Below are positions 33,001 through 45,702 of a stretch of 64,000 nucleotides of DNA, piece after piece (within the stretch, counting starts at the first letter, position 1; the number at the start of each line of letters is the position of its first letter). The stretch is from Astragalus membranaceus (taxonomy: Eukaryota; Streptophyta; Magnoliopsida; Fabales; Fabaceae), in NCBI GenBank assembly GCA_039519185.1, contig CM076847.1, positions 50,847,708-50,911,707 of the forward strand, read 5' to 3'. Under the pieces are notes generated by a model that worked only from the letters and a program-made list of their open reading frames with translations, ran no database searches and was not told the DNA's origin. Both the position numbers and the translations under genes were made by a program.

Positions 33001-33558
33001 ATGTTGATCCCTTCACCACTAAACAAACTACTGCTCAATGTTGGGTCTGACTACGAGAGGCCAAAATTTTGGTTTGAGATTAGTGCCAGTTTAGGGGTCC
33101 CTCTTGACCTGGATGCAGCCACTTCCAAAAGAACTTTCGGTCACTTCGCTAGAGTCTTAATAGATATTGACTTAACAGACAAGCTACAAGATCAATTGCT
33201 AGTGGAAAAAGAGGGATATGCATTTCTCATCGGCGTAGAGTATGAGCGTGTTCCTTTATTTTGCAAATCCTGTAAATGCATTGGTCATTCGCTCCAAAAC
33301 TACAAACATAGTAATGGATCTGATCAATTTTCTATCAAGGAACAAATCCCAAAACCTGCTCCTCGACCAAAACAGGTGTCTGAAGTGGTTGTAGAGAAGT
33401 TTAGAGGAAATAAGGATGTGTCGCAAAAGGTCAATCATGTCCCTTCTCAACCTGTTGTCCAATATGTTCCTAAGAAGGATAAAGGGAAGGCAACTGCGTT
33501 GGACCAAAATGTTAAGCACGTGACTAAATTAGACGTTGGTCCCTCCAAAATACACTAA
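33001..33558 (+). pseudogene. LINE ORF1-type fragment (DUF4283/CCHC)
   Basis: The 185-residue frame has LDAATSKRTFGHFARVLID and DIDL, then YERVPLFCKSCKCIGHSLQ. This is the end of the DUF4283 domain plus the CCHC knuckle common in plant L1-like LINEs. The last zinc ligand is lost (Tyr in place of Cys in CKSC...GHSLQNY). A basic, Lys/Pro-rich tail follows. Neither endonuclease nor reverse transcriptase is found downstream, so this is a broken copy. Confidence 0.7.
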
Positions 33559-34130
33559 TCTAAGACTCCACAGGATACTGCTGTGGTTATCTCAGTGGAA
33601 GAAGAATGATCCCAATCGTTTCAAGGGCATTAATAATATTGTTCTATCACTTCAGGAAATGGAAGGAAACCCAAATACTCTTCTTGCTGTGGCAAAAAAT
33701 ATTGCTACTACAGTGAATACTCACACTTATAATGTACTACTTATATTGAATAATAAGCAAATAAAAATATATATTGTTTTTAAAAAATATATATTAGAAA
33801 TTTATAGTTTACTTTAAGAATAATAATAATATTAATAATGAATTTTTATCAGTAAAATAAAATAGTAATTGTTCTAGACTGGGCCCCGAGACCACTAAGT
33901 GAACTCGACCCGGATCAGCCCAATGACTAGGATCCATATCCATGACCTTGCATTTCACATTGGGCCATGAGGTCCATGCGCCAAGTTAGACATAGGCCGG
34001 CCCAAACGCTTGGATCCGCATCCAAGGCCCGATCCATCAAGCCTCGATGACTCAGATTCACCCGATAGGTCCAACAGCTTAGAGCTAGCACGGATCTCTA
34101 TAAATACTGGCTCGCATAGCCACAAAAGGT
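33559..34130. other. Intergenic DNA with an LTR-like fragment
   Basis: 33559-33870 is A/T-rich without motifs. From about 33870 to 34130 the sequence is GC-richer, with repeated GGCCC/CCATG words and a TATA box, CTATAAATAC, near 34100-34109. It resembles the U3 of an LTR, but no matching end was found. Confidence 0.35.
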
Positions 34131-37100
34131 ATTGTTGTCGTCAAACTCTTAGGTCCTAGCCGTGGGATTGGCCAGAGGTTGGACAGTCTTTGGTTCCCCT
34201 GTTCTTCAAGCAATTGTGCCGAGGAGGGAGCTCTGCTCATCGACTGTGGGTTTCTTGACTCCTGTAGAAAGTGTAACGCCCCAAAATAATTTAATTATTT
34301 ATTTAAGCTATTTTAGGACCTACAAATAATTATTTAAGTGAATTAATTAATTTGGGGTTATATTATTAAAGAGGTGTATAAGTAATTAGGGAGTGGTGGG
34401 ATTAAGTGAAATAGGAGGTGCAAATAGGGCCCAAACATTATTGGGCCTAGGGTTTAATTGAACCAAAAGAATGGGATTAGGGGAAGAGGAAAGAAACCAG
34501 CGCTGGGAAGAGTAAAACAGAAAGAAGAAAGGAGAAGAAAAAGAGAAAAGAAAGAAAGAAGAGAAAAAGGAGAAGAGGAAGGTGAGCTCGTGAGGGAGAA
34601 GAAAGGAAAGAAGGGAGAAGGTGGCGCAAGGGAGAGAGAGAGGGCGGCGGTAGGAGGAGGTGAGAGAGAGGAGGGGGAAACCGAAGCAAGAGGGTGGGAG
34701 GAGAAGAGGCTCGCGATCTTCCCAGCAAGGAGGAGAAGAGGGGTTTGGTTTATCTTGGCCTTTAGGTGAGTTTCATTGATCCTTTCCCTTCCATTTTCTT
34801 CCTCTTTCAAGTAGTAGCTTCAATCCCTTGTTTTTCTCCATTGTTGTTGTTCTCCATGGCCTTGGACAGCCACGGTTTGCGCGAGGAGAGGGAGAAGAGT
34901 TGCTGTTTTTCTTTGTTGGTGATCTTGGTGTTGTGGAATCCTTCAATTCAAGGTTAGGGGGCTCACTTTGTACCTATAATAATTATTAGGATATGTGATA
35001 TGTTAGTGTGTTTGAATGATTGATTTGTTGGGTCAATTTCATGTTTGTTGTTGTGTTTGAGTTTGAATTGGTTAATCCATGTCACTAAGTTGTCATTGGG
35101 GTGCTTTGATGAATTTTACTTATTTACGGTTTTGCGAATCCTGACACTGTTTCGGTTTTCTGAGAACTGGGAATGTTAGATTGGTCCAAAAATTATGTGG
35201 TTAATTGTTTTTGAAAATACACTTAACGCCGGTCGTCTTGCCGCTGGTTTCGTAAAATTTGGAGTTGTGTAGCTCAAGTTATAAGTCTCCAAAGTTAGGT
35301 CAATTTCCTGAAATAAAACTGTGAGCAGGTTCAGTTTTTGCAGGTTTTAAGTTCTCAAATGAACTCCGTTTTGAATGATTCTTGTTTAGTTGGAAAGTAG
35401 GCTGAATTCTCTACGAAATGAGCACTGGTTTTACAAAATTTCATTGAGAAATGAGAAAGAAAATTGAGTTGCAAGTTGAGTGAAAAATTCTGCCCAGTTT
35501 TGGTACCACCGTGTAGTATTTCGAAAAACTGTACCAATTGGCTACTTATTTTGAAAAATGAAAATCATAGATAGAAACTACACACAAAGAGCTTTCCAAT
35601 GAGTGGTCATTTGTTAAAATCCGATGTCGTTTGCTATTTTAATTAATTCACCGAAGTAGGTGCACTGCTGTAGGAAATTCAGCACTATGTACTGTGTCAT
35701 GCCCAAGTATGCTTAAATTGTTGATTGTGTTACTGTTGACCCTTGTGGTGCTGTTTTAGTCCCCGTGTGACAGTTTGGTCCTTAGTGCGTCATTTTAGTC
35801 CTTGGTGTGTGTTGGTCCAATAAAAGTGGTGTGATGAACTTGATGAATTAAATAGCTAACCTAAGGATACAAACTGAGCTGTAAATACTTGAAGATGTGA
35901 AAGCGGTGTGGGACTTCGGTCCAAAGTGGTGCGATGCCCTTAAGGCTTATATGTGATGATGTTGAATTGAAAAGTGAAAAGTGGTGAGTTCAAATAATTG
36001 TTGTGGTGCATTGTCATAGTGTCTCATGACTCATGTGCATAAAGTGGTGTGGGCTTCGGCCAAAGTGGTGTGGTGGCTTCGGCCAAAGTGGTGAGTGCCC
36101 TCAAGGCATAAAGTGGTGATGATGGATCCTCATGCATGTTGCATACATGCATATAAGTATATGTATTCATACTATGTTGATAAATACCTGTGGATGGTTG
36201 TAAGTTAAATGAAGTATGTAATGATTTCTGTGAGTGGGTGTTGTCTGTTGCCTTCCTGAATATAATGCCTATCTTACTGATTATTATTTGTATAAAGAGA
36301 CTCACCCTACTGCCTTATGTTGCTTCTTATGTCGGCAACTTGCAGGTGATCGCGAATGAGGCCTTCTTGTGCCTTCTGTTAGGTAGTGGTGTCAGCTCTG
36401 ATATGTAGCACCAGGGGGAGGGCGTAGTAGACATTTTTATTATTATTGATGTATTTTATGAATTTCCGCTGTGTTAGAAACAATTTTATTATGTGCTGTA
36501 AACTAAACAGGTTTCTTTTTGGGCCCGTCCCTAACTATCGTGCTATGTATCATGCTGTTAGATTGTTGACCGTATGTCACTGTTTTAATCTGGTTGTTTT
36601 ACAAGCGGTGAAATGTGACGCTTCCTTTCAAAAGAAATTTTTTTTTATTAAACTCTGATATATTAATATAATAATAGTTGATATAGAAGGGGGGTGTTAC
36701 AGAAAGGGTCTGATTGAGTGAATGGGACGCGAGGGTTGGATTATCTACTGGCCTAATGCATAAAAATAAAAGTAAAGTGCGGTAAAAGAAGATAAAAAAA
36801 AGTAGAGTTTGTTTGTGTTGATGTGTGTCTTTACAATAGTTCCTCTTCCTATATATATACATAGGCCCTCATCGGCCACTATCCGAGCCAACATTTGCCT
36901 ACCGTTGGATCAATTAAAGATCAACGCCTATCACCGCTCCTAAGCCCTAAAGAGGCGAAGTACTTACCCACAATCCCACTAGCATGGTTAGTGGGGTAAA
37001 ACTCCCTCGCTCTGCTTTTCAAGGCTTCGCTCCTTCGCTTGATCTTCAACTGGTCCCCCGTTCTGCCCACATGCTTCCTATCTCTTTCCTTCCAAGCAAG

Positions 37101-37421
37101 CCTGCCTTACCTCGTCCATTTAGTTCCTCGGCTGACCCCTGTCCTCGGTCTGCAGCCATGAACCTAGACACCCGAGCCATCATGGTCGTGGTACTCTATA
37201 GGCTGAGACTTTACTCTCCCTCGCCTTTGTTTACTATCCCTCGGGCTTACCCCTTCCTCGGGGAGATTACATTGTGATTTGCCCCAAGGCCCTTTCTTGA
37301 GTCCATTTTTTCAGCAAACATCTCTTATGATTTTGTCTAATGGCTTGCCTCAGCACCCTGATCCCTTTTCTCTTTTCTCTCATCCCTCGGCCCACGACTT
37401 AATTATTATTGGGTGTTATAA
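34131..37421 (-). repeat. Tat-family LTR, antisense, split by a solo LTR
   Basis: 34131-34271 and 36702-37421 match the minus strand of the Tat 3' LTR at 25685-26577 (GTCCTAGCCGTGGGAT, GACGCGAGGGTTGGATTAT, the TATA region, the CCCTCGG-rich U3). On the minus strand the start TTATAACACCC is preceded by a PPT, ACAAAAAGGGGGG (37422-37437), and by about 130 bases homologous to 25541-25670. It is therefore the 3' LTR of a minus-strand element whose interior runs to the right and is soon lost at the CACTA element. Confidence 0.75.
34272..36701 (+). mobile_element. Chromovirus-type solo LTR (2430 bp)
   Basis: It starts TGTAACGCCCC and ends GGGGGTGTTACA, flanked by perfect TSDs gaaag (34267-34271 and 36702-36706), inside the antisense Tat LTR. 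It has no internal region. Near its 3' end GCAACTTGCAGGTGATCGCGA and a CTCTGATATGTAGCAC word recur in the other TGTAACACCC families of this window. The purine-rich stretch at 34460-34760 gives spurious ORFs on both strands. Confidence 0.88.
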
Positions 37422-37437
37422 ATTGCCCCCCTTTTTG

Positions 37438-37849
37438 TGCTGTCGTATGGCCGCGAGGACGTGACTGATGGTACAAAAAAAAACTTTGATATGACTTTAT
37501 GTGACGGTTTGAAGAGACTAACCTGCCGTTAGGTGATACTTGGCGCTTCGCGCTAATCGAAAAATCTCTTTGCACCTTCTTTCTTCCGTATCTTTTTACT
37601 CCTTCCTCACCAAATTTTTCAAGCATGCAGAAATAGACCTCAACCTCATCCATATTTCGAGAATATACCCTCTTGTGAGATTGCTTTTGAGAACGATTGA
37701 CATATTATTTAACTTGAGTGTGTTTCCCAATTTTATGGTGCTTGCTTCTAAAGACACATCTATTTTCCCTAAGAAGCTTCGAACCAAATGGAGGAATTGT
37801 TTACTTAAAGCTTCAAGTATGAATTTTTGAGTTACTCATATTTTCAGAG
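37438..37849. other. Remnant interior of a minus-strand Tat element
   Basis: The first 120 bases match the region just inside the Tat 3' LTR at 25541-25670. From about 37560 to 37849 nothing matches and no protein is recognised. It is cut by the CACTA terminus. Confidence 0.45.
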
Positions 37850-37869
37850 AACTAGTGCAGAAAAGACAT

Positions 37870-38370
37870 TTAACATCGGTTGTTTGGATATTTAGCATCG
37901 GTTATCCGACGGTGCTAAATCCCCTGATGCTAAAAGTGGGACATTTAGCTCGGTTATTTAACCGATACTAAAAGCCACCTTTAGCATCGGTTTTTTAAAT
38001 AACCGGTGCTAAATGTACATTTCATCACTTTTTTAATGTCTGAAAATGACTTTTAGCATCGGTTTTAAACAACCGATGCTAAATGTCCTGTAAAATGACA
38101 TTTAGCATCAGTTATTTGAAACAACTGATGCTAAATGTCCTGGAAATGACTTTTAGCATCGGTTATTTGAAACAACCGATGCTAAATATCCTGAAAAATG
38201 ACATTTAGCATCAGTTGTTTAATACAACCGATGCTAAATGTCTATTTTTTCTAAATAAAATAGACATTTAGCATCGGTTGTTTTAAACAACGATACTAAA
38301 TGTCTAATTTTAAAAAAAAATAGACATTTAGCATCAGTTGATTAAAACAACCGATTCTAAATGTCTATTT
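37870..38370. repeat. CACTA left subterminal repeats
   Basis: About a dozen copies of a 17-18-base word (ACATTTAGCATCGGTTGT and its complement) alternate in orientation, each pair forming a near-perfect palindrome about AAACAACC/GGTTGTTT. Spacers such as CCTGAAAATGAC recur. These are expected transposase-binding sites. Confidence 0.85.
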
Positions 38371-38399
38371 TTTAAAAAAAAATGGTTCTCAATACACGT

Positions 38400-39631
38400 C
38401 TTACCACACACTACTATATATCCCTCCCCCTTAAGATAGTCCAAATGACCTTAGTTCATCTAAATAGCAACACTATAAGTAAATTACACAACAAAATGAA
38501 TAGTTATTTACAAGTTTGAACTTTAATTGTATCAGAGTAGCTAAGAAAATAAAATTTGATAAAATAACGTTTTGGAAAACTTACCACTAATGCAACTTCT
38601 TAATTTTTTTTCTTTGAGATCTTGTAAGCAGCTCCATACTATCTTGCTACAAAACAAAGTAAGTATCCATATCAAATATTGATTATATACTTAATTCTAA
38701 TGAGTATCCATATCAAATACATGTGTTAAACTACATAGATCATTTAAAAAAACAGCAAGTTTTTTCATCTTTTGAACCAAACTTATTTTTACAGTTTTTT
38801 GATGATACAAATTACAGGTACTTGAAGCATGAAATATTCAATACATATCTTGGGTTCATCAGATCCTGGGTTCAATTAGATCAAACAAAACTATGCAACA
38901 ATAATAGTAAAAATGCATCACTTTTATCAATCTTTTTCACAGATGACAACTTTGTTACGTATGACAATTCTAAGGACCAACTGACTATATAACTTTTTAT
39001 ATAACTTTAAGTCTTGAACAAAATATAATATCTAAGTATGATAAAGTACATTAAACACACAGTTGCAGTACAATAATTTTTTTAAACAGTTAAATATACA
39101 TGCACTTTAAGCTAAACAGATCAAGACATGAGAGTTTGAATGGCAATCCATCAAAGTCGACATCCATACCTCATGTTTAGTCACAAGTTCAACAAAAACT
39201 TCAATGGCCAGATCAAATGATGAAAAATCCGACACAAGGAATGTGAATATGAACTAATCTTGGGTAGTGATGAATACTACATCTTTAGAAACACGTGCAT
39301 GAGAACTGGATTACCTGGAATGAGGTGAATACAAAATTCAGAAGCGGGTGAGCTGACAATGTTCCCGGAGAAATCTCAGAGAAGCAACCTGCTCTAACCT
39401 AAACACAAGGAGGCCACACAAGAATAAAAAAATAACCTGAACCCAAGAAGCAGCCTGCTCTCATTCACATATTCAATAACTTATTTCTATTTAACTAATG
39501 ATGGTCAGCATCTAATTGCCATGAAACAACAAGAAGGAATGCAGTATAAGGGTAGGAACTATATTAATGGCTGTAAGATCCACTGATGTAATGTAACACA
39601 CAGCAACAAAATACCTGAACTTCAAACATGC
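38400..39631. other. CACTA interior, left part
   Basis: No transposase or recognised gene fragment. 38723-38992 is a chance plus-strand frame. On the minus strand near 39160-39240 a short exon-like stretch (AIEVFVELVTKHE) ends at a GT, which may be captured host sequence, but I cannot assign it. Confidence 0.4.
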
Positions 39632-40034
39632 TGTTAAAGAAGTGATGCAAATTTCTAGATTTCTCTATTGAAGTCTAGATCAAAGATATTCTAGAAATTA
39701 CCATTACATGAACTAAGTAAAAGAATCTAGAATATTCTATGTAAATATCAAAAGAGAAAAACCTAGAAGCTACAAGTACAAGATAAATCTAGAATATATT
39801 AGAGATGCTAATCATGTAGAATTATCTAGAACCATCCTCAAGCACCTATAAATAGGCAAGCTTGGGAGCATTTGTAATCAAGTCATTTGTGACCAATTTG
39901 AGAGCAATACAACTATTCCTTTGCTCCAAACATCACACTACTAATTAACTACTATCATCTTCCAACTATCAACTAAAGCCTTCTCTACTATCCAACTATT
40001 TACTAAACTAGCATTACTACTTCAAATATTAACA
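39632..40034 (+). repeat. 5' LTR of the Copia element
   Basis: 403 bases, starting TGTTAAAGAAGTG and ending AATATTAACA. CTATAAATAG near 39845-39855 is a good TATA box. A short A/T-rich leader follows to the PBS. Confidence 0.9.
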
Positions 40035-40035
40035 G

Positions 40036-40050
40036 CGGTACCAGAGCTAC
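40036..40050 (+). other. Primer-binding site of the Copia element (variant initiator-Met type)
   Basis: CGGTACCAGAGCTAC follows the LTR after one base. It is close to the usual TGGTATCAGAGC, with two changes (TGG to CGG, TATC to TACC). Confidence 0.6.
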
Positions 40051-40144
40051 GTTCGGTCATATACTGGGCGTAGATAAACTATCCAACTACCAATTAAAAA
40101 TCACTACCCTCACTCTACACTACTTCCATATTTTTTCTTAGCCA

Positions 40145-42261
40145 ATGGCTAACAACACCCAGTCATCATCTAATATCCAAGTCCCTCCTTTTTCCGGTGA
40201 AAACTATGATTTTTGGAGCATTAAAATGAAGACATTTTTTTGCTCCCAAGATCTATGGGAAGTTGTGGAAGAAGGATTTACTACTCCCGCAGATACTTCA
40301 ACTCTTACTGCAGCTCAAAGGAAAGAGTTGAAGGAAAATAGGCAAAAAGATTCAAAGGCGCTATATTACTTGCAGAAAGCTGTGGATGACTCTATTTTTC
40401 CGAGGATAATGGGAGCTTCTAGTGCCAAGGATGCATGGAGTACACTACAGGAGGAGTTTCAAGGAACCGCCAAGGTACGTGCCGTCAAACTCCAAAGTCT
40501 TAGGCGTAAGTTTGAATTATTAAATATGAAGGAATCTGAGACCGTACAAGACTATTATACTAAGATAAAAGAAATTGTTTCTAAAATGAGAGCCTACGGG
40601 GAAAATATTCTCGACAAAAGAATTGTTGAGAAAATTCTAGTTTCTATTCCCTGTAAGTATGCTCCAATCGTGACGACGATTGAACAAACGAAGAATCTAT
40701 CAAACGTATCTGTTACAAAACTAATGGGCTCTCTTGAAGCTTATGAGCAAAGATTGAGTAGGCGTGATGATGACTCTGTAGAAAATGCCTTTCAATCTAA
40801 GCTTAAATTACGGTCTCAAAATAAAGGATACGGAGGAAACAAGAGTAGTGGAGAAAGTTCTAGAAATAGAGAGAATTCTAGAAATTTCTCAAAGAAAAAT
40901 CAAGATGAGTATCCTCCATGTGGCATCTGCAAGAGGACAAATCATGCCGAGAAAGACTGTCGCTGGCAAGGAAAGCCACAATGTCGGCACTGTAAGAAAT
41001 TTGGGCACGTGGAGAAGAATTGCTATAGCAAAAATAAACATCAAGCAAATTTCGTCGAAGAACGTGAGAATGACCAGAATAAACATGACAGTGAAGAACA
41101 TCTTTTCTATGCCACCCAAGATTCCAACGACGACAAGAAAGGAACCTGGTACTTGGATAGCGGTTGCAGCAATCACATGGCTAAAGATGAGAGCATCTTT
41201 AAGGAAATTGATGACTCTGTCAAATCAAAGATTCGATTAGGGAATGACACTACCGTGGAATCAAAAGGCAAAGGCACTGTCATGGTGGAGACAAAGAAAG
41301 GTACGCGACTCATTAGAGATGTCTTACTAGTTCCCAATCTTAAAGAAAATCTCTTGAGCATCGGTCAAATGATGGAGAAAGGCTATGTCCTTCACTTTGA
41401 AGGAGATAAATGCACAATCTATGATAACAGTAGTAAAAGGGTTGAGATAGCCCAAGTAAAGATGGAGACAAGGAACAGAAGCTTCCCGATAAACTTTAAA
41501 TATACCACTAACATTGCCATGAAGGTGCAAGCTGATGATTCATGGCTATGGCATCGAAGATTTGGCCACCTCAACTCAAAAGCCTTAAAGTTGTTATATC
41601 AAAAGAATATGGTAAGAGATTTACCAAGCCTAAAAGAAGATAGTGGAGCATGTGAAGGATGTCTTCTTGGAAAACAACACAAACTACCATTTTCAATGAG
41701 CAATGCATGGAGAGCTAAAGATGTGCTAGAACTCATCCACACTGACGTTTGTGGACCGATGAGGACACCATCACTCACCAACAACAGGTATTTCATCCTC
41801 TTCATCGATGACTTTTCTAGAATGACTTGGGTCTATTTCATCAAGGAAAAATCAGAAGTCTTTGGAATATTCAAGAAGTTCAAGGCCCTTGTAGAAAAGC
41901 GAAGTGGCAAACACATAAAGAGGCTTAGGAGTGATCGCGGCAAAGAGTACAACTCCCATGAGTTTGATAAATTCTGTGAGGATGAAGGCATTGAAAAACA
42001 ACTCACAGTCGCATATTCTCCTCAACAAAATGGAGTATCTGAAAGAAGAAACCGCACGGTCATGGAGATGGCTAGATCGATGCTAAAGGATAAAGGACTA
42101 CCAAACACTTTTTGGGCTGAAGCGGTTTATACTGCAGTCTACATTATCAATAGATGTCCAACTCAAGCAGTCCAAGACAAGACTCCCGTTGAAGCTTGGA
42201 GTGGGCAAAAACCTTCTGCCAAACATTTAAGGGTCTTTGGATCAATCTGCTACATTCATGT
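40145..42261 (+). pseudogene. Copia Gag-Pol, N-terminal half (Gag, protease, integrase)
   Basis: From ATG at 40145, domains in order are: Gag of UBN2 type (FSGENYDFWSIKMKTFF, then DAWSTLQEEFQG); two knuckle-like stretches, CGICKRTNHAEKDC and CRHCKKFGHVEKNC (about 40918-41025); protease with WYLDSGCSNHM (about 41149-41180); the pre-integrase segment LWHRRFGHLNSKALKLL (about 41549); and the integrase core with HTDVCGPM, FIDDFSRMTWVYF, LRSDRGKEY and the catalytic glutamate in QQNGVSERRNRT (about 42025-42060). The frame is open up to 42261, where the antisense solo LTR enters. Its last residues as read in place belong to the insert. Confidence 0.93.
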
Positions 42262-43374
42262 TGTAACACCCCATTCTACCCGGTAAAATAATACGAAAAT
42301 CAGAGTTTATAAAAAAAATTTCCAACAAACAATGAAGTGCCACACTTGCTTCGTAAAAACAGCAAACAGATTATTTCGCCTGTGAATACAGATACATAAC
42401 ACTCTACTTTTTGGATGAACCAATAAACAACCTTTTAGCCTTCAAAAATAAGTCACTTCATTACTACGCAGGGGATTCGCAACAAAACTCAATTCAAAAT
42501 AATCGTGGCGTCTTTAACCAACTTAAGACAGCTCAAAAACAACAAAATAACGACTTTAAGTTCCAAAGATCAGAGTGTTACGTATCAGACCGGCATCAAA
42601 AACACCAAAATCATAATGAAAACATGTGTTCATTCCCCCCCGAGTGTTACGTATCAGAGCGACGACACCGACTCGATCAAACGAAGGTAAGCAGCCTTCA
42701 TTCGTGATTACCTGCACGTTACCATCGGAGGGGTAACATTCAAACAGAAGGGGTGGGATATCAAACCATATAACTGGGCATATGAAAAACAGTATATTGG
42801 AATCAGGGGATCTAAATTCACCACTTCACAGCCAACAAACAACTTTGATCAATCACAAGTCATCAACATAATCATTTAAGGATGCAACATGAATACGACT
42901 CGATACTAAGCATATGCATGTGGTACCATTGGAGAAGAACTCCCAACGTAAAAATCTGCCAATAAATAGATGCATCAACAACATAATCTTTCAACATAAT
43001 TTGCCAATCCAGGCCAACGTGTAATGCCATGCATGCGACGCGATGATGAATACTCAGGCAGTCAATGACACTAGCTACGTAACAGCACAACAACAACGGG
43101 ATCTCAACGTTGGCCATAGGCCTACAACATAACACCTGCCAATAAATAGAGGCAATACAACTAGGTGCAACATTATCAACAATTCAACAACAGAGTCAAC
43201 AATTTAGCCACTTAACAATTTTAACAGTATAACAACTCAATCAACGGTTAACAACTTTCACAATCAACGATTAATAATTTAACGACTTAACCAACAATTT
43301 GCCAACCGTGGGCCTAAATATATATTCAACATCAACAAATCGTTTAAAGCAACAACCACAGAATTCACACTTGG

Positions 43375-44170
43375 GCAGCCACATTTGGCGCCCTTGGCGC
43401 CCACTGCGCCCAGCAACAACACAGGGCAGCCACACTTTGCGCCCTTGGCGCCCACTGCGCCCAGAACAACAACAGGGCAGCCACACTTGGCGCCCTTGGC
43501 GCCCACTGCTCCCAGAACAACAACAGGGCAGCCACACTTGGTGCCCTTGGCGCCCAAGGCGCCCAGCAACAGAACAGGGCAGCCACACTTGGCGCCCTTG
43601 GCGCCCACTGCGCCCAGAACAACAATAGGGCAGCCACACTTGGCGCCCTTGGCGCCCACCGCGCCCAGGACAACAACAGGGCAGCCACACGTGGCGCCCT
43701 TGGCACCCACTGCGCCCAAAACAACAACAGGGCAGCCACACCTGACGCCCTAGGCGCCCAAGGCGTCCAGCAACAGAACAGGGCAGCCAACATGGCGCCC
43801 AAGGCGCCCAGTGCGCCAGAAACATCAGCAACAGGGCAGCCAGACTTGGCGCCATGGAGCCCAGTGCGCCAGAACAGCAACAGGGCAGCCAGACATTGGC
43901 GCCCTTGGCGCCTAGTGCGCCAGAACAGCAACAGGGCAGCCATACATTGGCGCCCAGTGCGCCAGGACAGCAGCAGGGCAGCCAGACATTGGCGCCCTTG
44001 GCGCCCAGTGTGCCAGAACAGCAACAACATCAGAACGGCGCCCATGGCGCCCAGCGCTCCAGCGCCCATGGCGCCCAGCGCACCAGCGCCCAGCAACCAA
44101 ACGGGCGGCCACCTACAGCGCCCTTGGCGCCCAGCGCACCAGCGCCCAGCAACAACCACAACCGGCGTCC
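43375..44170. repeat. GGCGCC-rich minisatellite (51-base period) in the solo LTR
   Basis: Starts of GGGCAGCCACAC-type units fall at 43424, 43475, 43526, 43577, 43628, 43679 and 43730, exactly 51 bases apart, with degenerate units on either side. Each unit holds two or three GGCGCC words. Since 51 is divisible by three, a frame without a stop stays open through the whole array on both strands. This explains the long Pro/Ala/Trp-rich frames at 43271-44238, which are not genes. Confidence 0.9.
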
Positions 44171-45702
44171 ATGGCGCCCAGGACCAAATTTTCGCATCAT
44201 TGTTCAAAAACCCTAACCCGAATTCATCATCAACATAAATATTTCAAGCATCAACAAATCAATTCAAGCATCAGCAATAGGTTTCAAGGATTAATCAAAC
44301 ACCTAGGGTTCCTTATCTTCCTACATAAAGCCCTTCGTATACCCGATTATAGAGTTAGAACCCCACCCTTACCTTAGCCTTGAAAGATTCGAAGTCCCTT
44401 GCCCTATTCCTCTCCTCTTGCGTCGTTCCTCTCTCTGTCTTTCCTTCTTGGCCGTCGCGCCCTTCTCTAGTGCTCTCTCTCAAACCTTTTTGTTTTTCTT
44501 CTAAATGAGCAAACCCTAAAATAACACCTATTTATAATTTATTTAGTCTTATGGGCTTTCTCATACACTTATGCTGTAACACCCTAAATATTTAATTAAT
44601 TTATTTAATTAAGTATTTAGGAATTTAAATTAATTAATTGGATATAATTTAATTATTTGGAATTATATTAAAATGTGTAGGTGGTATTAGGAGAAGAAGG
44701 CGCCAATTAGCTAGACTTGGGCTTAAGTGAAAAGCCCAAGCCCATGACCCAAGTGATATGCGAATACACAAGGGTCTTGTGAGTTAGGGTTTTGTGTTTG
44801 GCGCCTAGGGCGCCATGTTTGTGCTTGCGATGTGCTGAATTTTTGATGTTTGGGGGATAATTTGATGATCCTATATGTGCTAATGAATTGTGGTAAATAG
44901 GTGTTGTGATGGGTCATGTAAAAATCTGAAGAAAAAAAAAATATATGTTGTAATTGTGCTGAAATTCGTGTGCTGGAAGTGTTCTGGGCGCCAGGCGCCC
45001 TGTGCTGGGCGCCAAGGGCGCCAGTGCGTGTTGCTGTGCGCGTGCGTGTGTGGAGCGCTGGGCGCTGGGTGCCAGTGCTGGGCGCTGGGCGCATGTGTGT
45101 GTGTGGGTGTGCTGCGTTGGGCGCTGGGTGCCAGCGCTGGGCGCTGAGCGCCCGTGTGTGCGTGTTGCGTGTTGCGCTAAGGCGCGCTAGGCGCTGGGCG
45201 CCCGTGTGCGTGCGTGTTGCGTGTTGCGCCAAGGCGCTGGGCGCTGGGCGCCCGTGTGTGTGTGTGTGTTGCGTTTTGCTGGGCGCTGGGCGCCAGGTGC
45301 CTGGGCGCTGGGCGCCCAGGGCGCCAGTTTTCAGGATGTTCCCAAATTTTTATGAAAACTGTTTTCGCTATATTTTTTGACTCGGGCATCCGTTTCGAAC
45401 GTTTCAAAAAGTGTTGGGAAGCTTTTTCAGTTGTCTATCAGTGTGTCCCATTTTTAAAAATAAAAACTTATAATTTCTGAAGGTTGCTGGGCGCCCCAAG
45501 TGGCTGTTCCCGGTGGTCGTTGCGGTGACATTGAAAAATCGTTTTGGCGTCTTTAAAAATCCCCTTTTGGCGTATAATTAGTGGTTTAACGTTTTAGTGT
45601 CAAAAGTGATGATTTTGACGATGATGCCCTGAGTGGCTAGTTAAATGACCTTTTTGCCCTTAGTGGCCAATGTGTTAATAATGATGTGTAAATGACGATG
45701 AT

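Noticed and set aside
34272..36701. DNA transposon with TIRs TGTAACGCCCC...GGGGTGTTACA
   Set aside because: The short inverted ends are those of LTRs. The same ends elsewhere in the window are followed by a PBS and preceded by a PPT, so this is a solo LTR.
43271..44238. Long overlapping ORFs of 109-280 residues on both strands, rich in Pro, Ala, Trp and Arg
   Set aside because: They run through a 51-base GGCGCC minisatellite. The period is a multiple of three, so frames stay open without coding. No domain is present.
44723..45480. Cys/Arg- and His/Thr-rich ORFs, repeated near 55456-56014
   Set aside because: They are LTR sequence with GGCGCTGGGCGCC repeats and are present in both LTRs of one element. 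They are chance frames.
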